The position numbers were made by a program, and so were the translations under genes. 64,000 nucleotides of DNA, taken from Typhlomys cinereus (Eukaryota > Chordata > Mammalia > Rodentia > Platacanthomyidae). Positions 11,464 to 23,107 of the stretch are shown here, one piece after another. The stretch lies in NCBI GenBank assembly GCA_023101885.1, contig JALPQD010000044.1:9143565-9207564 (forward strand). The letters are read 5' to 3'. The stretch's first letter is position 1, and every line of letters begins with the position of its first letter. The notes beneath the pieces were generated by a model. The model worked only from the letters and a program-made list of their open reading frames with translations. It was not told the DNA's origin and searched no databases.

Positions 11464-12378
11464 TAATTAAAAATTTAATTATACATTTTAAAATTTTTTA
11501 CCAGTTCCCTCCCTCCCCCCTCCCCTTCCCCCAGTGTCTCCCCCCCAATTCCCAGAGAGTCCTTTATTGTGTGTGCCTAACTCTCCACTGGGTCCTCCTC
11601 TCCGATGGCATATAAGGACCCAGTGGCATTTCCATAAGCCCTTTCTCTTGTTCCCCTTAAGCATAAGATTACTACTATGGCTGTCAATCCCTTGCCTCCA
11701 GGGGTCTCGGTGCCCTTAACAGATGCTAGACTTTATGAGGGCAACAGTGCGCTGGACATTGCGCAGGGCATGCAAAGTTCCATTATGATTGCTTTGGCCC
11801 CAACTATTGTTGAGAATCTTGCAAATCGTTGCTCCTCCCATCCTTTTGCTCTTACAATCTTACCGCCCCCTCTTCCGCAAATGTCCCTGAGCTCCAGGAT
11901 GGGGAGAGATTAGGCTGTCCTAGTTCTATGTGATTGATATAGAGTCTCTGAAGTTCTGGATTGTGGTTTGTTGATTTTCTTTTGCAGTTTTGCTGCTCCT
12001 GCAATTCCCTTCACTCCATTCTGCTGGGCACTGTATGTCACCCCCTGGCCAGAGACAAAAAGCTGTTAAACTGGAGTCTTGTTGTAATAGCACATTCAAG
12101 GGTAGATGTAATAAGAGTAGGAAACCTCACTGAGGGAGGGGTCCATCACCCATTTGCAAAATGATTACTTTTTATCTGCTAGACTATATGCCCTCCCCTT
12201 CTGGTGAGATCAGGAAAGAACGTCTGTGAACTTAACCAGGTTTCTCATTACTTACTTGCAGACCTTGATGGAGGCCTATTTTCTCTGCTGTAACGTGGTC
12301 TCCTCTCTCCTTGTTTCTGGTGTGGCCCTCCTAACCCATCTCTCTTGTTCATAATCCTTGCAATTACTGTGTTACATA
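11464..12378 (-). mobile_element. 5'-truncated L1 (3' UTR only) with unusual 3' end
   Basis: Perfect 17-bp target-site duplications flank this copy. It carries about 0.9 kb of the younger 3' UTR type, with the polypurine tract at 11505-11545. On the minus strand the L1 sequence stops at GGAACTGGT and goes straight into an A/T-rich tail, so the last ~30 bp of the usual end (CTACCTATTAAGTTTGTATG) are missing. Confidence 0.85.
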
Positions 12379-12395
12379 TCATTACCTTAATTTTT
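12379..12395. other. Target-site duplication, right copy
   Basis: Exact repeat of 11447-11463 at the 5' side of the minus-strand L1. Confidence 0.85.
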
Positions 12396-12907
12396 ATGCA
12401 ATTCTGAGATTTTAAGCAATTTTCTTTCTCCCCTAAGATATCTTTTAACATGTTTCCACAAGGAGGAACTGCTTCAGAAAAATTCCCTAGGTTATTCTTT
12501 ATCTGGGAAGGTCTTTATTTGTCTTTCAGTTGTGAAGTGTAATTACACTGGATGTAAAATCTCTAGGACATGGAGTTCACTGGATTGGGGAGAAGCCGCA
12601 TGTTCTCAGTACTGGAGGTTACAGGTATGGATGCTTGGGAGAAGAAACTTTTTAACATATTTTTACTAACTATCAGTTTTATGCATTTTTCACCACTAAT
12701 TTATCAGGGATCTCTCCACATTGCTTTCAAAACTTATACGAATCCTTTAAAATACTTGTCCTCACCCTAATATTATTGAATGGAATATTGTAATTTTAAA
12801 TGATACTTCTTTCAAGGTTACAGACGGGGACTATGGCTTCATGTGCTTATTTGCCATTTGGGCTTGTTACTAGCAGACTAGTTGTTAACATTATTTGTCC
12901 ACTTTTA

Positions 12908-12943
12908 TTATTTAAAAAAAACTTTATTCATTCATTTAGTGTT

Positions 12944-12996
<53 letters not shown>

Positions 12997-13287
12997 CAGA
13001 AGGCACATGTGTCCCCCCTGTGATGGGTCAAGGGTGACTTCGGTTATCATCCTGGATTGATTCTTTTTACTTTGCTTTGGTCTCATTGCAGTGATTTCTT
13101 CGTAGCAGCAGACCTGTCTTGAGTGGAATGTCTTCTTGCACCCACCTCCCACAGGCATTTCCCACCAAAGCCAGAAATGCAGGCTGCCAAAGTTTCCACC
13201 TGGTGTTTTTATGTGGGACCTGGGATCTGAACTCAGGACCTTCTGCTTGCAAGAAAGAGTCTTAACTCCTGAGCCCACTTTCTAGCC
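12908..13287 (-). repeat. Old-type tRNA-derived SINE, chimeric with an L1 3' UTR patch
   Basis: On the minus strand it starts with a tRNA-like head (GGCTCAGGAGTTAAG A-box region, GAGTTCAGATCCC B-box region at about 13208-13236). A body with CTTTGG-type landmarks, a (CA)n run and a TGAATAAA tail follow. Flanks 12891-12907 and 13288-13304 are 17-bp duplications differing at two positions. In the body, 13079-13157 replaces the usual ATCCTAGAG-type segment with about 78 bp that match L1 3' UTR at 14191-14263. Confidence 0.8.
12948..12994. repeat. (GT)n microsatellite of the SINE
   Basis: A near-pure GT run of about 46 bp forms the simple-repeat part of the SINE. It is open in several frames, which explains the Val/Cys-rich and His/Thr-rich spurious ORFs. 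Confidence 0.95.
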
Positions 13288-13519
13288 TTATTTGCTCACT
13301 TTTAAAAATGGATTGTACTTTTATTCTTGCATTGTGAGAACTGAATGTAAATGTTTCCAAGTTCATATGTTGAGATTCTAATTCAGAGCTGACAGCCCTA
13401 GGAGCAAACACTTAGTTAATAATTAGAACATCAGGTCAGAACTCTACTGACTTGATTGGTTCAAATACCATGTTGGAATGCTATTCTCAACTTTTTAACT
13501 ATTAGGAATTCAAACTTCA

Positions 13520-13748
13520 TTTGTCTATTTTTAATTAATTTGTGTGAGAGATAGAGAAAGAGACAGAGGGAGAGACAAGCAGAGAGAGAGAGGGAGAGAC
13601 AAAGAGAGAGAGAGAGAGAGAACTCTGTGGGAGTTAGAAGAAAATTGGTGAGATCTGTTCTTTCCTTCCAATTTTACATGGGTTTGAGTGATTGAACACT
13701 GGTCATCAGGTAAGTGCAATGAGTACTTCTACTGATCGAGCTCTCTAT
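13520..13748 (-). repeat. B3-like SINE with (GA)n expansion
   Basis: The block GATTGAACACTGGTCATCAG followed by AAGTGCAATGAGTACTTCTACTGATCGAGC is the reverse complement of a B2/B3-type tRNA-derived head. The left part is an expanded GAGA tract (about 13550-13620). It is diverged and is a typical old rodent SINE. Confidence 0.5.
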
Positions 13749-13794
13749 CAGTCAAAACATTGTACTATTCAGATTTCTACTTTGATTTATTTTA

Positions 13795-14462
13795 GTGCTT
13801 CCCCATTTATAATTCATTTTATTTTTTATTTTTATGTATTTTTTTCTATTTTTCAGGCATCTCTGTTCCCATTTCCCCCCCCTTCCCTCTTTAACATTCC
13901 TCCATCTCTTTCCTTCCTTCATCAATCTATTATAGTTCTTCCCACCCTCCTGTGTGTTTCTATGTGTCACAGGGTTCCTTCTGGATCTCTGCTCCAGTGG
14001 GATTTCAGGTCTCCGTGGTAGACTATATGGTCCCCTCCTTAGGTAAACACACTGACAAGGACATTCCCTTTCACCTGTCTATCCTCAGCTCCTAAGATTC
14101 CAACTGCATTTAATTATTTCTTCTGAGATTCTTGCTAGTCTATGGGGTTGTGTTGGTATGTCAGTCATTATGTAGGTCTGGTAAGGACAGGTCTCATTGC
14201 AGTGAATTCCTGGTAGCAGCAACCCTGTCTTAAGTGGAATGTCTTCTTGTTCCCCTCACAGGCTTGTGTTCCTTTGTATTTGTGGGGGTTGTAAAGATTT
14301 CTGCTTGTTTCCATCAAATGAATGGTTTAATGCTAAGATTCACTTATAAGGGAAAACATAGAGCATCTATCTTTCTCATTATTTTGCTCAGCATGATTTC
14401 TTCAAGTTCCATCCATTTATTGGAAAATTTCATTAATTCATCTTTCCTGGCTGCTGAATAGT
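13795..14462 (-). mobile_element. Old-lineage L1, ORF2 end plus 3' UTR
   Basis: On the minus strand it begins with the ORF2 C-terminal end (AGTACTATTCAGCAGCC, then AATGGATGGAACTTGAAG). A 3' UTR follows with GCTGCTACCAGGAATTCACTG, which matches 61795-62125 rather than the younger copies. A purine-rich tract and A-rich tail end near 13795. It supplies the sequence type found as a patch in the SINE at 12908-13287. Confidence 0.75.
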
Positions 14463-14490
14463 ACTATTTATTTATTTATTTATTTATTTA

Positions 14491-14540
<50 letters not shown>

Positions 14541-14655
14541 TGTGTTAGAGGACACAATGTTCCCTGTGAAGGACCAAGGTTGCCTTGAGTAATCATTCTG
14601 TATTGTTTCTACTTCTTTTTTGCTTTGCTCTGGGATTTCCCAGACTCTGCTCATT
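14463..14655 (-). repeat. Old-type SINE, tail half (split by L1)
   Basis: This half shows a (TTTA)n tail, a (TG)n run, and the GGACCAAGGTTGCCTTGAGT-AATCATTC body motif, which is the reverse complement of the old SINE subtype. The body stops at CCTGCCTGGAG and resumes at 16861-16966 after an L1 insertion. Confidence 0.75.
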
Positions 14656-14673
14656 CCTGCCTGGAGGTTTTTT

Positions 14674-16860
14674 GTTTTTTTGTTTTTTTAATACATTTTT
14701 TATTATTTCCGCTCATACAAACTTAATAGGTAGACCAATTCCCTCCCTCCCTCCTCCTCCCCCCGAACCCCCTGCTCCCCCTCTTCTCCCCCCCATCCCC
14801 CAATGCCTCCCACCCAATTCCCAGAGAGTCCTTTATTGTGTATGCCTAACTCTCCTCTGGGTCCTCCTCTCCGATGACGTACAAGGACCCAGTGGCATTT
14901 CCCTGAACCCTTTCTCGTGTTCTCCTTAAGCATAGGAACACTACTGTGGCTGTCAATCCCTTGCCTCCAAGGATCTTGGTGCCTTTAGCCGATGCTAGAC
15001 TTTGTGAGGTCAATAGTGTGTTGGACATTGCGCAGGGCATGCAAAGTCCTATTATGTTGGCTTCGGCCCTAACTAGTGCGGAGAATCTTGCAAATCATTG
15101 CTCCTCCCATCCTTTTGCTCTTACAATCTTACCACCCCCTCTTCCGCAAATGTCCCTGAGCTTCAGGATGGGGAGAGATTAGGCTGGCCTAGTTCTAGGT
15201 GGTTGGTATAGAGTCTCTGAAGTTCTGGATTGTGGTTTGTTGATTTTCCTTTGCAGTTTTGCTGCTCCTGCAATGCCCTTCACTCCATCTTGATGGGTAC
15301 TGTATGTCACCCCCTGGTCAGAGACAAAAAGCTGTTAAACTGGAGTCTTGTTATAATAGCACATTCAAGGGTAGATGTAATAAAAGTAGGAAACCTCAGT
15401 GAGGGAGGGGCAAAATGATTACTTTTTATCTGCCAGACTATATCCCCTCCCCTTCTGGTGAGATCATACCCCCTCAGTTGTACATGATCAGGAACAAACG
15501 TTGTGAACTTAACCAGGTGTCACATTACTTACTTGCAGTCCTTGATGGAGGCCTATTTTCTCCGCTGTAACATGGTCCCCTCTTTCCTTGTGTCTGGTGT
15601 GGCCCTCCAACCCCATCCCTCCTGTTCATAATCCTTGCAATTACTATATTACATAGGTTTACCGTTGAGTGTCTCAATGTGGGCTGGGTGAGTTTGGTAC
15701 TAGGAGCCACCTATTAGGGAGTACATACGGTGCTTAACTTTCTGGGTCTGGGATACTTCACTTAATATAATTGTTTCTAATGACATCTATTTCCCAGCAA
15801 ATTCCAGGAATTCATCATTTTTGATGGCTGAGTAGTACTCCATTGTATAGATGTACCAGTTTTTCCTTATCCACTCGTCAACTGTTGGACATTTGGGTTG
15901 ATTCTATGACTTTGCTATTGTAAACAGTGCTGCTATGAACATGGTAGTGCTTGTGCTATCGAGGTGAACCTCTGCTGCATGGGGGGTTATTCCCAAAAGT
16001 GGGATAACAGGGTCATATGGCATTTCAATCTTTAATTTCTTTAAGAATCTGACGGCTCGCCAGAGTGGCTGTATGAGCCTGCATTCCCACCAGCAATGTA
16101 GGAGAGTTCCTCTCTCTCCACATCCTCTCCAGCATTTGTTGTTGTTTGTATTGTGGATATTTGCCATCCTGACCGGGGTGAGATGATATCTCAGGGAAGT
16201 TTTGATTTGCATTTCCCTGATGGCTAAGGAAGTGGAGCATTTTTAAAAATATTTGTTAGATATTTTAATGTCATCCCTGGTAAAATTTCTTTTAAGTTCC
16301 AGGGCCCATTTTTTAATTGGGCCATTGGTTTCCTTGGAGTTTAGTTTTCTAAGTTCTTTGTGCACTCTGGACAGTAGAGCTGTATCAGATATGTGGTTAG
16401 TGAAGATTTTCTCCCATTATATGTGTTGCCTTTGAGCTTGTGTTACAATCTCTTTATCTGAACAGAAGCTCTTTAATTTCACAAGATCCCAACTGTTGAG
16501 TGTTGGTAGCAGTGACTGTGCCATTGGATGTCTGTTTAGGAAATGTTGATCTAGCCCAATCAGCTGGAGGGAGTTTCCTTTCCTTTCAACTATGGTTTTT
16601 ATAGTCTCTGGCCTGATATCAAGGTCCTTGATCCATTTGGAATTAAGTCTTGTACATGGTGACAAGTATGGGTCCAGCTTTAATCTTCTGCATGTGGAGA
16701 TCCAGTTTTGCCAGCACCATTTGTTGAAGATGTTGTTCTTTTTCCATTGGATTTTTTGGGCCCGTTTGTCAAAGATCAAATGGCTGTATTTTTGTGGGCT
16801 TATATCTGGGTCTTCAACCTTTATCCATTGATCTGTGTTTCTATTTTGGAGCCAGTATCA
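14674..16860 (-). mobile_element. 5'-truncated younger L1 inserted in a SINE
   Basis: It begins with an A-rich tail (minus strand) and the ACTTAATAGGTAGACC end, then has a 3' UTR of about 1 kb up to the ORF2 stop at 15702-15700. The C-terminal third of ORF2 is seen as open pieces at 16212-15904 and 16779-16417. Flanks 14656-14673 and 16861-16877 read CCTGCCTGGAGGTTTTTT and CCTGCCTAGAGTTTTTT, a slightly diverged target-site duplication inside the host SINE. Confidence 0.85.
15700..16860 (-). pseudogene. L1 ORF2 C-terminal remnant
   Basis: Minus-strand pieces include [17 protein letters not shown] and GNSLQLIGLDQHFLNRHPMA, typical of the region after the polymerase. Frames are broken and the copy is 5'-truncated, so no active protein is possible. 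Confidence 0.75.
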
Positions 16861-16966
16861 CCTGCCTAGAGTTTTTTTTTTTAAAGTGGGACCTAGAATC
16901 CGAACTTAGGTTCTTCTGCTTGCAGGGTAGTGTCTAACTCCTGAGCCATCTCTCCGAGCCAGCCCA
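16861..16966 (-). repeat. Old-type SINE, tRNA-like head half
   Basis: The reverse complement reads GAGAGATGGCTCAGGAGTTAG and AAGTTCGGATTCTAGGTCCC, the A- and B-box regions of the family. Together with 14463-14655 it restores one SINE. The right flank CAATAGTTCTTTTTA resembles GAATAGTACTATTTA at 14454-14468 and may be its own duplication. Confidence 0.75.
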
Positions 16967-18849
16967 ATAGTTCTTTTTAAAATAAAACATTGCTTAACAT
17001 TTACAAATTTAATAAGATAATTACAGTTTAAATTATTTAGACAATATAGAAGCACATAAAGAAAAGTTGTTTCAGTGACTTAATTCCTTTATATTACCAA
17101 AATTTAGATTTTTCAAGTAATGTTGAAAAAATCCTGAGATAGGGCATTCACTGTCTTTCCTTGTCATGTCAGTCTCTCACATGCTTTAGAGATACATAAT
17201 AGTCTACCATATCAACCAGGCACAAATTATTTGAAACAATTCTCATGGATTAATGATTAACAGATTTTCCAATTTTTGCTCATAATAAAACTGCCATGAT
17301 ATGGATATTTATTTTTAAATACATATTTTATACATTTCTGAAGACAGAAGGACTGTGTTAAAAGAATACAGTTCTGTTGCATTTTCTGCATACTGTCAGA
17401 CTGTCTTCCCATACATGTCCAGGAGTTTGCAGTACCAAAGCCACAGCTGCCGATCTCTTGATCCACACATTACAACTGTCTACTGATAACTCATCTTTTT
17501 TCCCCCAAGAATGTTCGATGTGAAAATGCCTTCGAGCTTAAGTTACTTAGAAAGAGCAGATTTACTAATGTGATTTTTGTCCTAGAAGGGAGCATTTCCT
17601 AAAAATGGCCTCTCATTTTTGACATCTTACCAAGACACATAAACACACTCTCTCTCTTTTTTTCCCTTTTCTTTCTTTTTTATTAAAAGGTTTAAGCTTT
17701 CATAATGAGAACTAATGAAAATGAAAGAGGCACAGTCAACATAAAAATGAAATTAATGTGTAAAAATGTGCAACCCCTCTGCAAACCCATAAAATCACAA
17801 GGTAATTCATCTTTAAGGTTAAATACACTTTATGATCAGTGTAATGTATAATGTTCCCATAAGTTACTTTGAAATGAGAGGGACTTGTCTTTTACATGCC
17901 TTTCTCTTATTGATTGGAGGAGATTAGTAAGTATTCAATACCCACACATGGAGTAAAGCTTTCAATATTTTATCTATTAAACATATTGCTGTTTTTGCAC
18001 AGAAAAGTACATATGAATGGAATCAACTTTTGTTGCTATTGGTTTTACAGTTTTATTATTTGTTTACTATTATTATTATTGCTATATTGTTTATTACTGT
18101 TATTAGTTGATACTTCTAGACTAGCCTTAGAAAGGTCAAACAATATTCTTAACACACAAGTCATTATCTAGGAAGTGTATGTAGTATCTATGTATCTAAG
18201 AAGTATAGTAGAGGTCATAGTGACCAGTACCTAAAGACTCCCAACCTAAGCCCACTGAACAAACTGTTCAAGCGAATGAGTTTTAAAAAGCATGTATCTT
18301 TATGTTATTGGGAAAAGTTAAATGGAAATATATTCATAATTCCATGTCATGGTCTCACAGTGTCAATGTTTAGAGCAGTCTCATTTCTGAGTTTCTGTGT
18401 GTCCTCCCCCCACCCCCTGCAACTGATAATTAATTCCTCATTAAGCTCCTCACTGCAATATAGATCCTGCTTCCTGGCCTCCTGTATGAAACATCTTGTA
18501 GCACATTTTTCTGACTCTCTGTATCCCTTCCACTAGCCTCTATCGGAGAGGACAGAATTTTTAACTCTGCATGGAGAAGTGATTTGAATCTACCTAGAAA
18601 TATTCCTTCATACTCACTGATATTTCCTGTAGCTTTTTCACACCGATTACCTATACTCAATGAATACTTGGAGGGTGGACCTGGTTTCATTTTTCTTCTT
18701 TATTTGAAAAGCTTAAGACCCTGAGTGTCTGTTATTTGTTTGTCTGCTATAGAGAATATTATCTGAAATCCCGAGTCCTCAGAATAGCAAAGAAATAATT
18801 ATTTACTACATTACGTATTGTATATATTTCATATATATACAAATAAATA
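16967..18849. other. Gene-less stretch with a faint ancient L1
   Basis: About 17140-17460 reads like a diverged minus-strand ancient L1 (AGATACATAATAGTCTACC, then ACAGATTTTCCAATTTTTGC). The rest is AT-rich unique DNA with no gene signal. Confidence 0.4.
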
Positions 18850-19101
18850 TATATGAAAGACAAAAAAGAAAGGAAGGAAAGAAGGAAGAATGAAATGAAG
18901 AGAGGGAGGAAGGGAAGTTGGGAGAAAAGGAAGGGAAGGAAGAAGGAAGGGTGGGAATAAGGAAAGAAAGAGGTGAGGAAGAAGGAAAGACAGAAGGAAA
19001 CAAGGAAGGAAACAAGGAAGGAAACAGGAAGGAAGGAAGGAAGGAAGGAAGGAAGGAAGGAAGGAAGGAAGGAAGGAAGGAAGGAAGGAAGGAAAGAAAG
19101 T
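18850..19101. repeat. Purine-only tract with (GGAA)n microsatellite
   Basis: About 18865-19018 is an irregular AG-only sequence and 19022-19094 is an almost perfect GGAA array. It looks like an expanded simple repeat. Frames through it give meaningless Arg/Lys/Glu-rich or Ser/Phe-rich ORFs. Confidence 0.9.
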
Positions 19102-21644
19102 GATTTTTCATGTTGACTTAATCCTGAATATAAACCCACATTGTATCCTATCAGTCCAGAAACCATACATTTGTGTAGAATTCAAGTTAATCTTCTATAT
19201 TAGGAATTCATCATTTTCTTCTGTTTTCCTACATGGTACAAAGCAAGACCTATCATCCAAGTCATCTCTTTAGACTGAGAACACTGAGGTAAATAATTAC
19301 ATAGGCTGCATAGAAAGGTGCCAAGAGGAAATGTCCAGTGCAATTTGAGCAATTAGCAAGCAGCAAATGATATTTTAAATGAGCAAAAAACAGTACCTAG
19401 TATTGTCATTTTAAAAGATTTCCAATGACTAGAAAGACCATGCTTATTTTTTGCAATTTTGTTATTTTCCTGAAAAAAAAAAAGCCTCCATTTTTCTGAT
19501 AATGGTCTTTCTTTAAAATATGTAATAACATCAATTTTCCCTTTCCTTTTATCCTCACAGCCTCTGACTTGGTTTAGAATTTCATCATCTCTTATTCGTG
19601 CAATTTCAGGATCCTAGTAACCTGTCTCCCTGGCAACAGTTTCCACTCTACCCATCGCCTAAGGACTGATTTTCTCCCTCCCATCCCCTCCTATTCTATC
19701 TTCATGATGAAGTGAATTTCAATGCCACACATATAATGCATATAATGGTTTAATATTATTTGTATGCCTGGCCAAACCTTTTTGCATATGAATATGTGTT
19801 TTTGAGTAGTTGAGATGATAGCTACATATAATTTTTATTCTGATTTTCACCTGACAGAAATTTTTCAAGGATTTTTAATCAGTTAAGAAGTCCTTGCAAT
19901 TATTTTTTCTCAGCAACATGAAGCTCTGTCAGTAGAAAAGACTATTATTCAATTAATTGTTATACACTGTGATAAAAATTAAGATTGCTTCCAATTTTCA
20001 AGTTTGCTTAAAATGACACTGTGCGTATGCTAATATTTTCCTCGTTTTTGATTAATTTTGTCATATAGAAAATTCTATGAGGTAGCATCCCTGAGCCAAA
20101 GGGTGGACATGTTTGTACATGAATTTATTATAGTGCCAATTGATTTCTGAATGGAATAGCCTAATATCACTGACCCTTGTGCATGTTGCTTCATTTGCAA
20201 AAGACATGAATTGCATGTTGTCATTTAACCTACTCTTGCATTTAAGGAATGCAATATTTCTTTATTTTTCAATTACGAGTCTGAACCTTTGTTTTACTTT
20301 AATGTTTAGCAAAGTTCAAATTGTCTACATTCTTCACTGTGTATATAATCTGTTTGGTGGTTCATCATTTGTACTGTTACTACTCTTGCTCTTTATTTGC
20401 TCACTATTTATTGTTTGTTCTTAAAGTCAATGTGACCTCCTCAATATTAATAAGTAAAAGCGTTTGAATTATATTTATTGTAGTGTTGTCTTTGTTTTGG
20501 CATTGTTATACTGTTAGTTGGGGCAGTAGGATTTTCTTTCTCTTTTTATCCTTATGGTCTCTACTCTTTTTGCATTCTTTTCCGTGTAAGGGTTTTCCTG
20601 ACATATTTGAACCCATTAAGAAAAGAAATTAAAAAGTAAAGAAAGCTACATAGTATCCAGGAATGATGTGCCTCCTTTGGAATGGATCTATTCCCCCCAG
20701 TCAGCACATAGTGAAGGACCTAACAAGGGTCACTCTCCACAGTTCAAAGGAAATAATGATCTTGGGCTAATTGAATCACTCTGAGACTCTTTGAAGAAAT
20801 AGAGGAACAGAGCTAGGAACAGCTAATGACTGTGACATGTTCCATATTTGGATTATTTTCTTTTCCCTGTACCTTCTCGCTCTTGTATTTTGTATGTTTC
20901 ACTAAAATTCATTTGATCAGGATATAGACCACTTGGAGTGGATGGGAAGGGAGAGATGAAAATCAGTACTTAGGTGAAGTGTAAAGTAGAGATTGTTGAA
21001 AAGAGAGTGGTTATTGGAATCTGTTTAAGCTCCACATAAGTTTACTGTTTATTGAGGTCTTCTTAAATGAATTAGAGAATCCCCAATAGTGTAGATGCCT
21101 AGAGGATACACAGTGCATTTTATTTATATGTGTGTTCATATCATTTGTGGCTCAAAGAAGGACATTTAAAATTTATATTGAATGAAGGGACAGAACATAG
21201 TGCTCTGGGCTATGTTTTTTTCAGAAGGCAAATAACTATGGGGATAATGTTTTCAAATGAAGACAGATTTATACTTTAAATGTTCTGTAAGGTTAGTGAT
21301 GTGGGGTGCTAGTGAGGGAAGATTGTAATATTAGATGAACAGGCACCCAGAAATGCATTAGGTATAAGAAAACAAATTTAAAGAAAGAGTATTCAAGATA
21401 TAATTCCTCAGATTTAATCTTTTTTTGTGATATCCAAAAGCAGATGGCATCTAGAGTTTTGGACATATTGCCAAAGACTGTTTTAGGTCAGTAAGAATTT
21501 GAATAGTTTAGCTTTGTCAGTTTGATGGCTTTGGATCATAAATTGTAATTTTTTTTCTGTTTCATATTCTTACACACCTAAAGTGGTATGAATTTTTTCA
21601 CTTTCAATTTTTGTTCCATTGTTAGCACATAAGAATATAAAGTC
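19102..21644. other. Gene-less stretch with an ancient L1 trace
   Basis: About 19920-20165 resembles minus-strand ancient L1 ORF2 (GATTGCTTCCAATTTTC, then GAGCCAAAGGGTGGACATG). The remainder shows no gene or recognised repeat. One X-box-like motif sits at 19624-19637. Confidence 0.4.
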
Positions 21645-21883
21645 AGGGCTGAAGAGGTGACTTAGAGGTTAAGCCTTTGTTTCTTAAGCAAAAGGACCAA
21701 AGTTCAGATCCCCAGATCCCAAGTAAAAATGTCAGCCAGAAATGACAAGAACCTGCAGTTCTGGCACTGGAAGACAGAGCTTTGGAAACCCCAGAGCAAA
21801 ACAGTAAGGAAGTGGAGCAATCTAGGATGATTCCCAGTCATCCTTGGGCTTTCACAGGCAAACACATTCAAGTGGCCACTTGT

Positions 21884-21935
<52 letters not shown>

Positions 21936-21965
21936 TGCACGCACACACGCACACATACAAACCAC
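21645..21965 (+). repeat. Old-type tRNA-derived SINE
   Basis: The head GGCTGAAGAGGTGACTTAG, the B-box region AAAGTTCAGATCCCC, the body TTTGGAAACCCCAGAGCAAA and AATCTAGGATGATTCCC, and a (CA)n run of about 42 bp identify the older SINE tier of this genome. It is diverged and has no clear duplication. Confidence 0.75.
21890..21932. repeat. (AC)n microsatellite
   Basis: A pure AC run of about 42 bp inside the SINE 3' part. Confidence 0.95.
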
Positions 21966-22693
21966 AACATTCTGAGATAATCATATGCTATAGATTGGCA
22001 TAGGTGTAGGAAGGAGCCTTTGTTAGTTCAAGCTCTCAGGAGTCAGGGTTAAGATTGTTAAAAGTTTCAATCCAGTCAGGTCTGCAGAGAGAGCTTCTGC
22101 CCAAGCAGGCTTAAATAGCAAGACTGTTGCCAAAACAAATCAAAACAAAACAAAATTTAGAAACTATATAGAGAGATCCACTATTGATTTTTTAACTTCC
22201 TCTAATGTTAACAATTTATACACATATCCTACAGGGCCAGGAGTAGAATATGGACATTGGCACATGCAAGATTCAAGACATGTTCATTAGTATTAGTATT
22301 ATGGGTTGAATATGAGATGTTTTCCTTTGAATCTTGTCTTGGATGATGCACCAAGTTGGTAGTATTACTGGAACTTAGCAGAAAGTTATTATTTACATCA
22401 TGGTAGAATATCTGTTGAGTATGTCTTATAAAGCTACTATCTTACTACCTGTCATATCCTGTATCTCTGCTTCCTGACTGACATGGTCCTCTCTACATGT
22501 CTGTGACAAAGCACCTCTCCAGAGAACAAAGACATGGACTCACCCACCATGGATGGAAACCTTTGAAGTAATGAGCCAAAGCAAATGTTTCTTTCTTTTC
22601 AGTCAGATTCTCAAATATTTTTGACAGTGACAAATAATTGGTAATTGACAATCCCGAAATGACAAGGTTACTAAATCTGACCAAGTTGTTCTT
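21966..22693. other. Gene-less stretch
   Basis: No gene, RNA or clear repeat was recognised. Confidence 0.4.
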
Positions 22694-23006
22694 AAGTTTT
22701 TATAACTGGGCTGGAGAGGTGGCTCAGGGGTTAAGCCTCTGCCTTGCAGGCGGAAGGTCCTGAGTTTGGATCCTAGACCCCAAGTATAGACACCGGGAGG
22801 ATGTGGGGGCGGCCTGCGTTTCTGGTCCTGGTAGGGCGGAGCCTGTGAATCCTGGGGCAGAGTAAACAAGGAGGAGATGGAGGCGTCCATGGTGGTTCCC
22901 GAATTCATCCGTGGTTCTACACACACACACATACATGTACACACGTGCACACACCATACATGCACAATTAAATAAATAATTACAAACAAAAAAGTTTTTA
23001 TAACTG
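22694..23006 (+). repeat. Young SINE (subfamily b) with 15-bp duplications
   Basis: AAGTTTTTATAACTG at 22694-22708 is repeated exactly at 22992-23006. The SINE between (22709-22991) has the GGCTGGAGAGGTGGCTCAGG head, the B-box GAGTTTGGATCC, a CpG-containing body, (CA)n and an AATTAAATAAATAA tail. Diagnostic CCTAGACCCC, GCAGAGTAAACAAGG and GGTTCCCGAATTC place it with 49937-50223 and 63237-63497. Confidence 0.9.
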
Positions 23007-23107
23007 ATATGTAGAAGAAATTTGGAAATTAAGATGACTTACTTCTCCATGTGTTTGCTTTTGGCTCTTTGCCAAAAATAGTCACACTTCCTCCATTACA
23101 TATTATA

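Larger units (their letters stand above)
12650..13340 (-). repeat. Ancient mammalian L1 ORF2 fragment, split by a SINE
   Basis: Diverged minus-strand L1 ORF2 is suggested by TTATTTGCCATTTGGG, then TTTGCTCACTTTTAAAAATGG on the far side of the SINE at 12908-13287. The SINE target site falls inside it. About 12396-12649 holds nothing recognisable. Confidence 0.4.

Noticed and set aside
18759..19166. Long Ser/Phe/Leu-rich frames
   Set aside because: They are translations of the GGAA/TTCC microsatellite.
22603..22989. 128-codon minus-strand Pro-rich frame
   Set aside because: It is the antisense of a young SINE. The same peptide-like text recurs at 43950-44260, 56118-56471 and 63256-63495.
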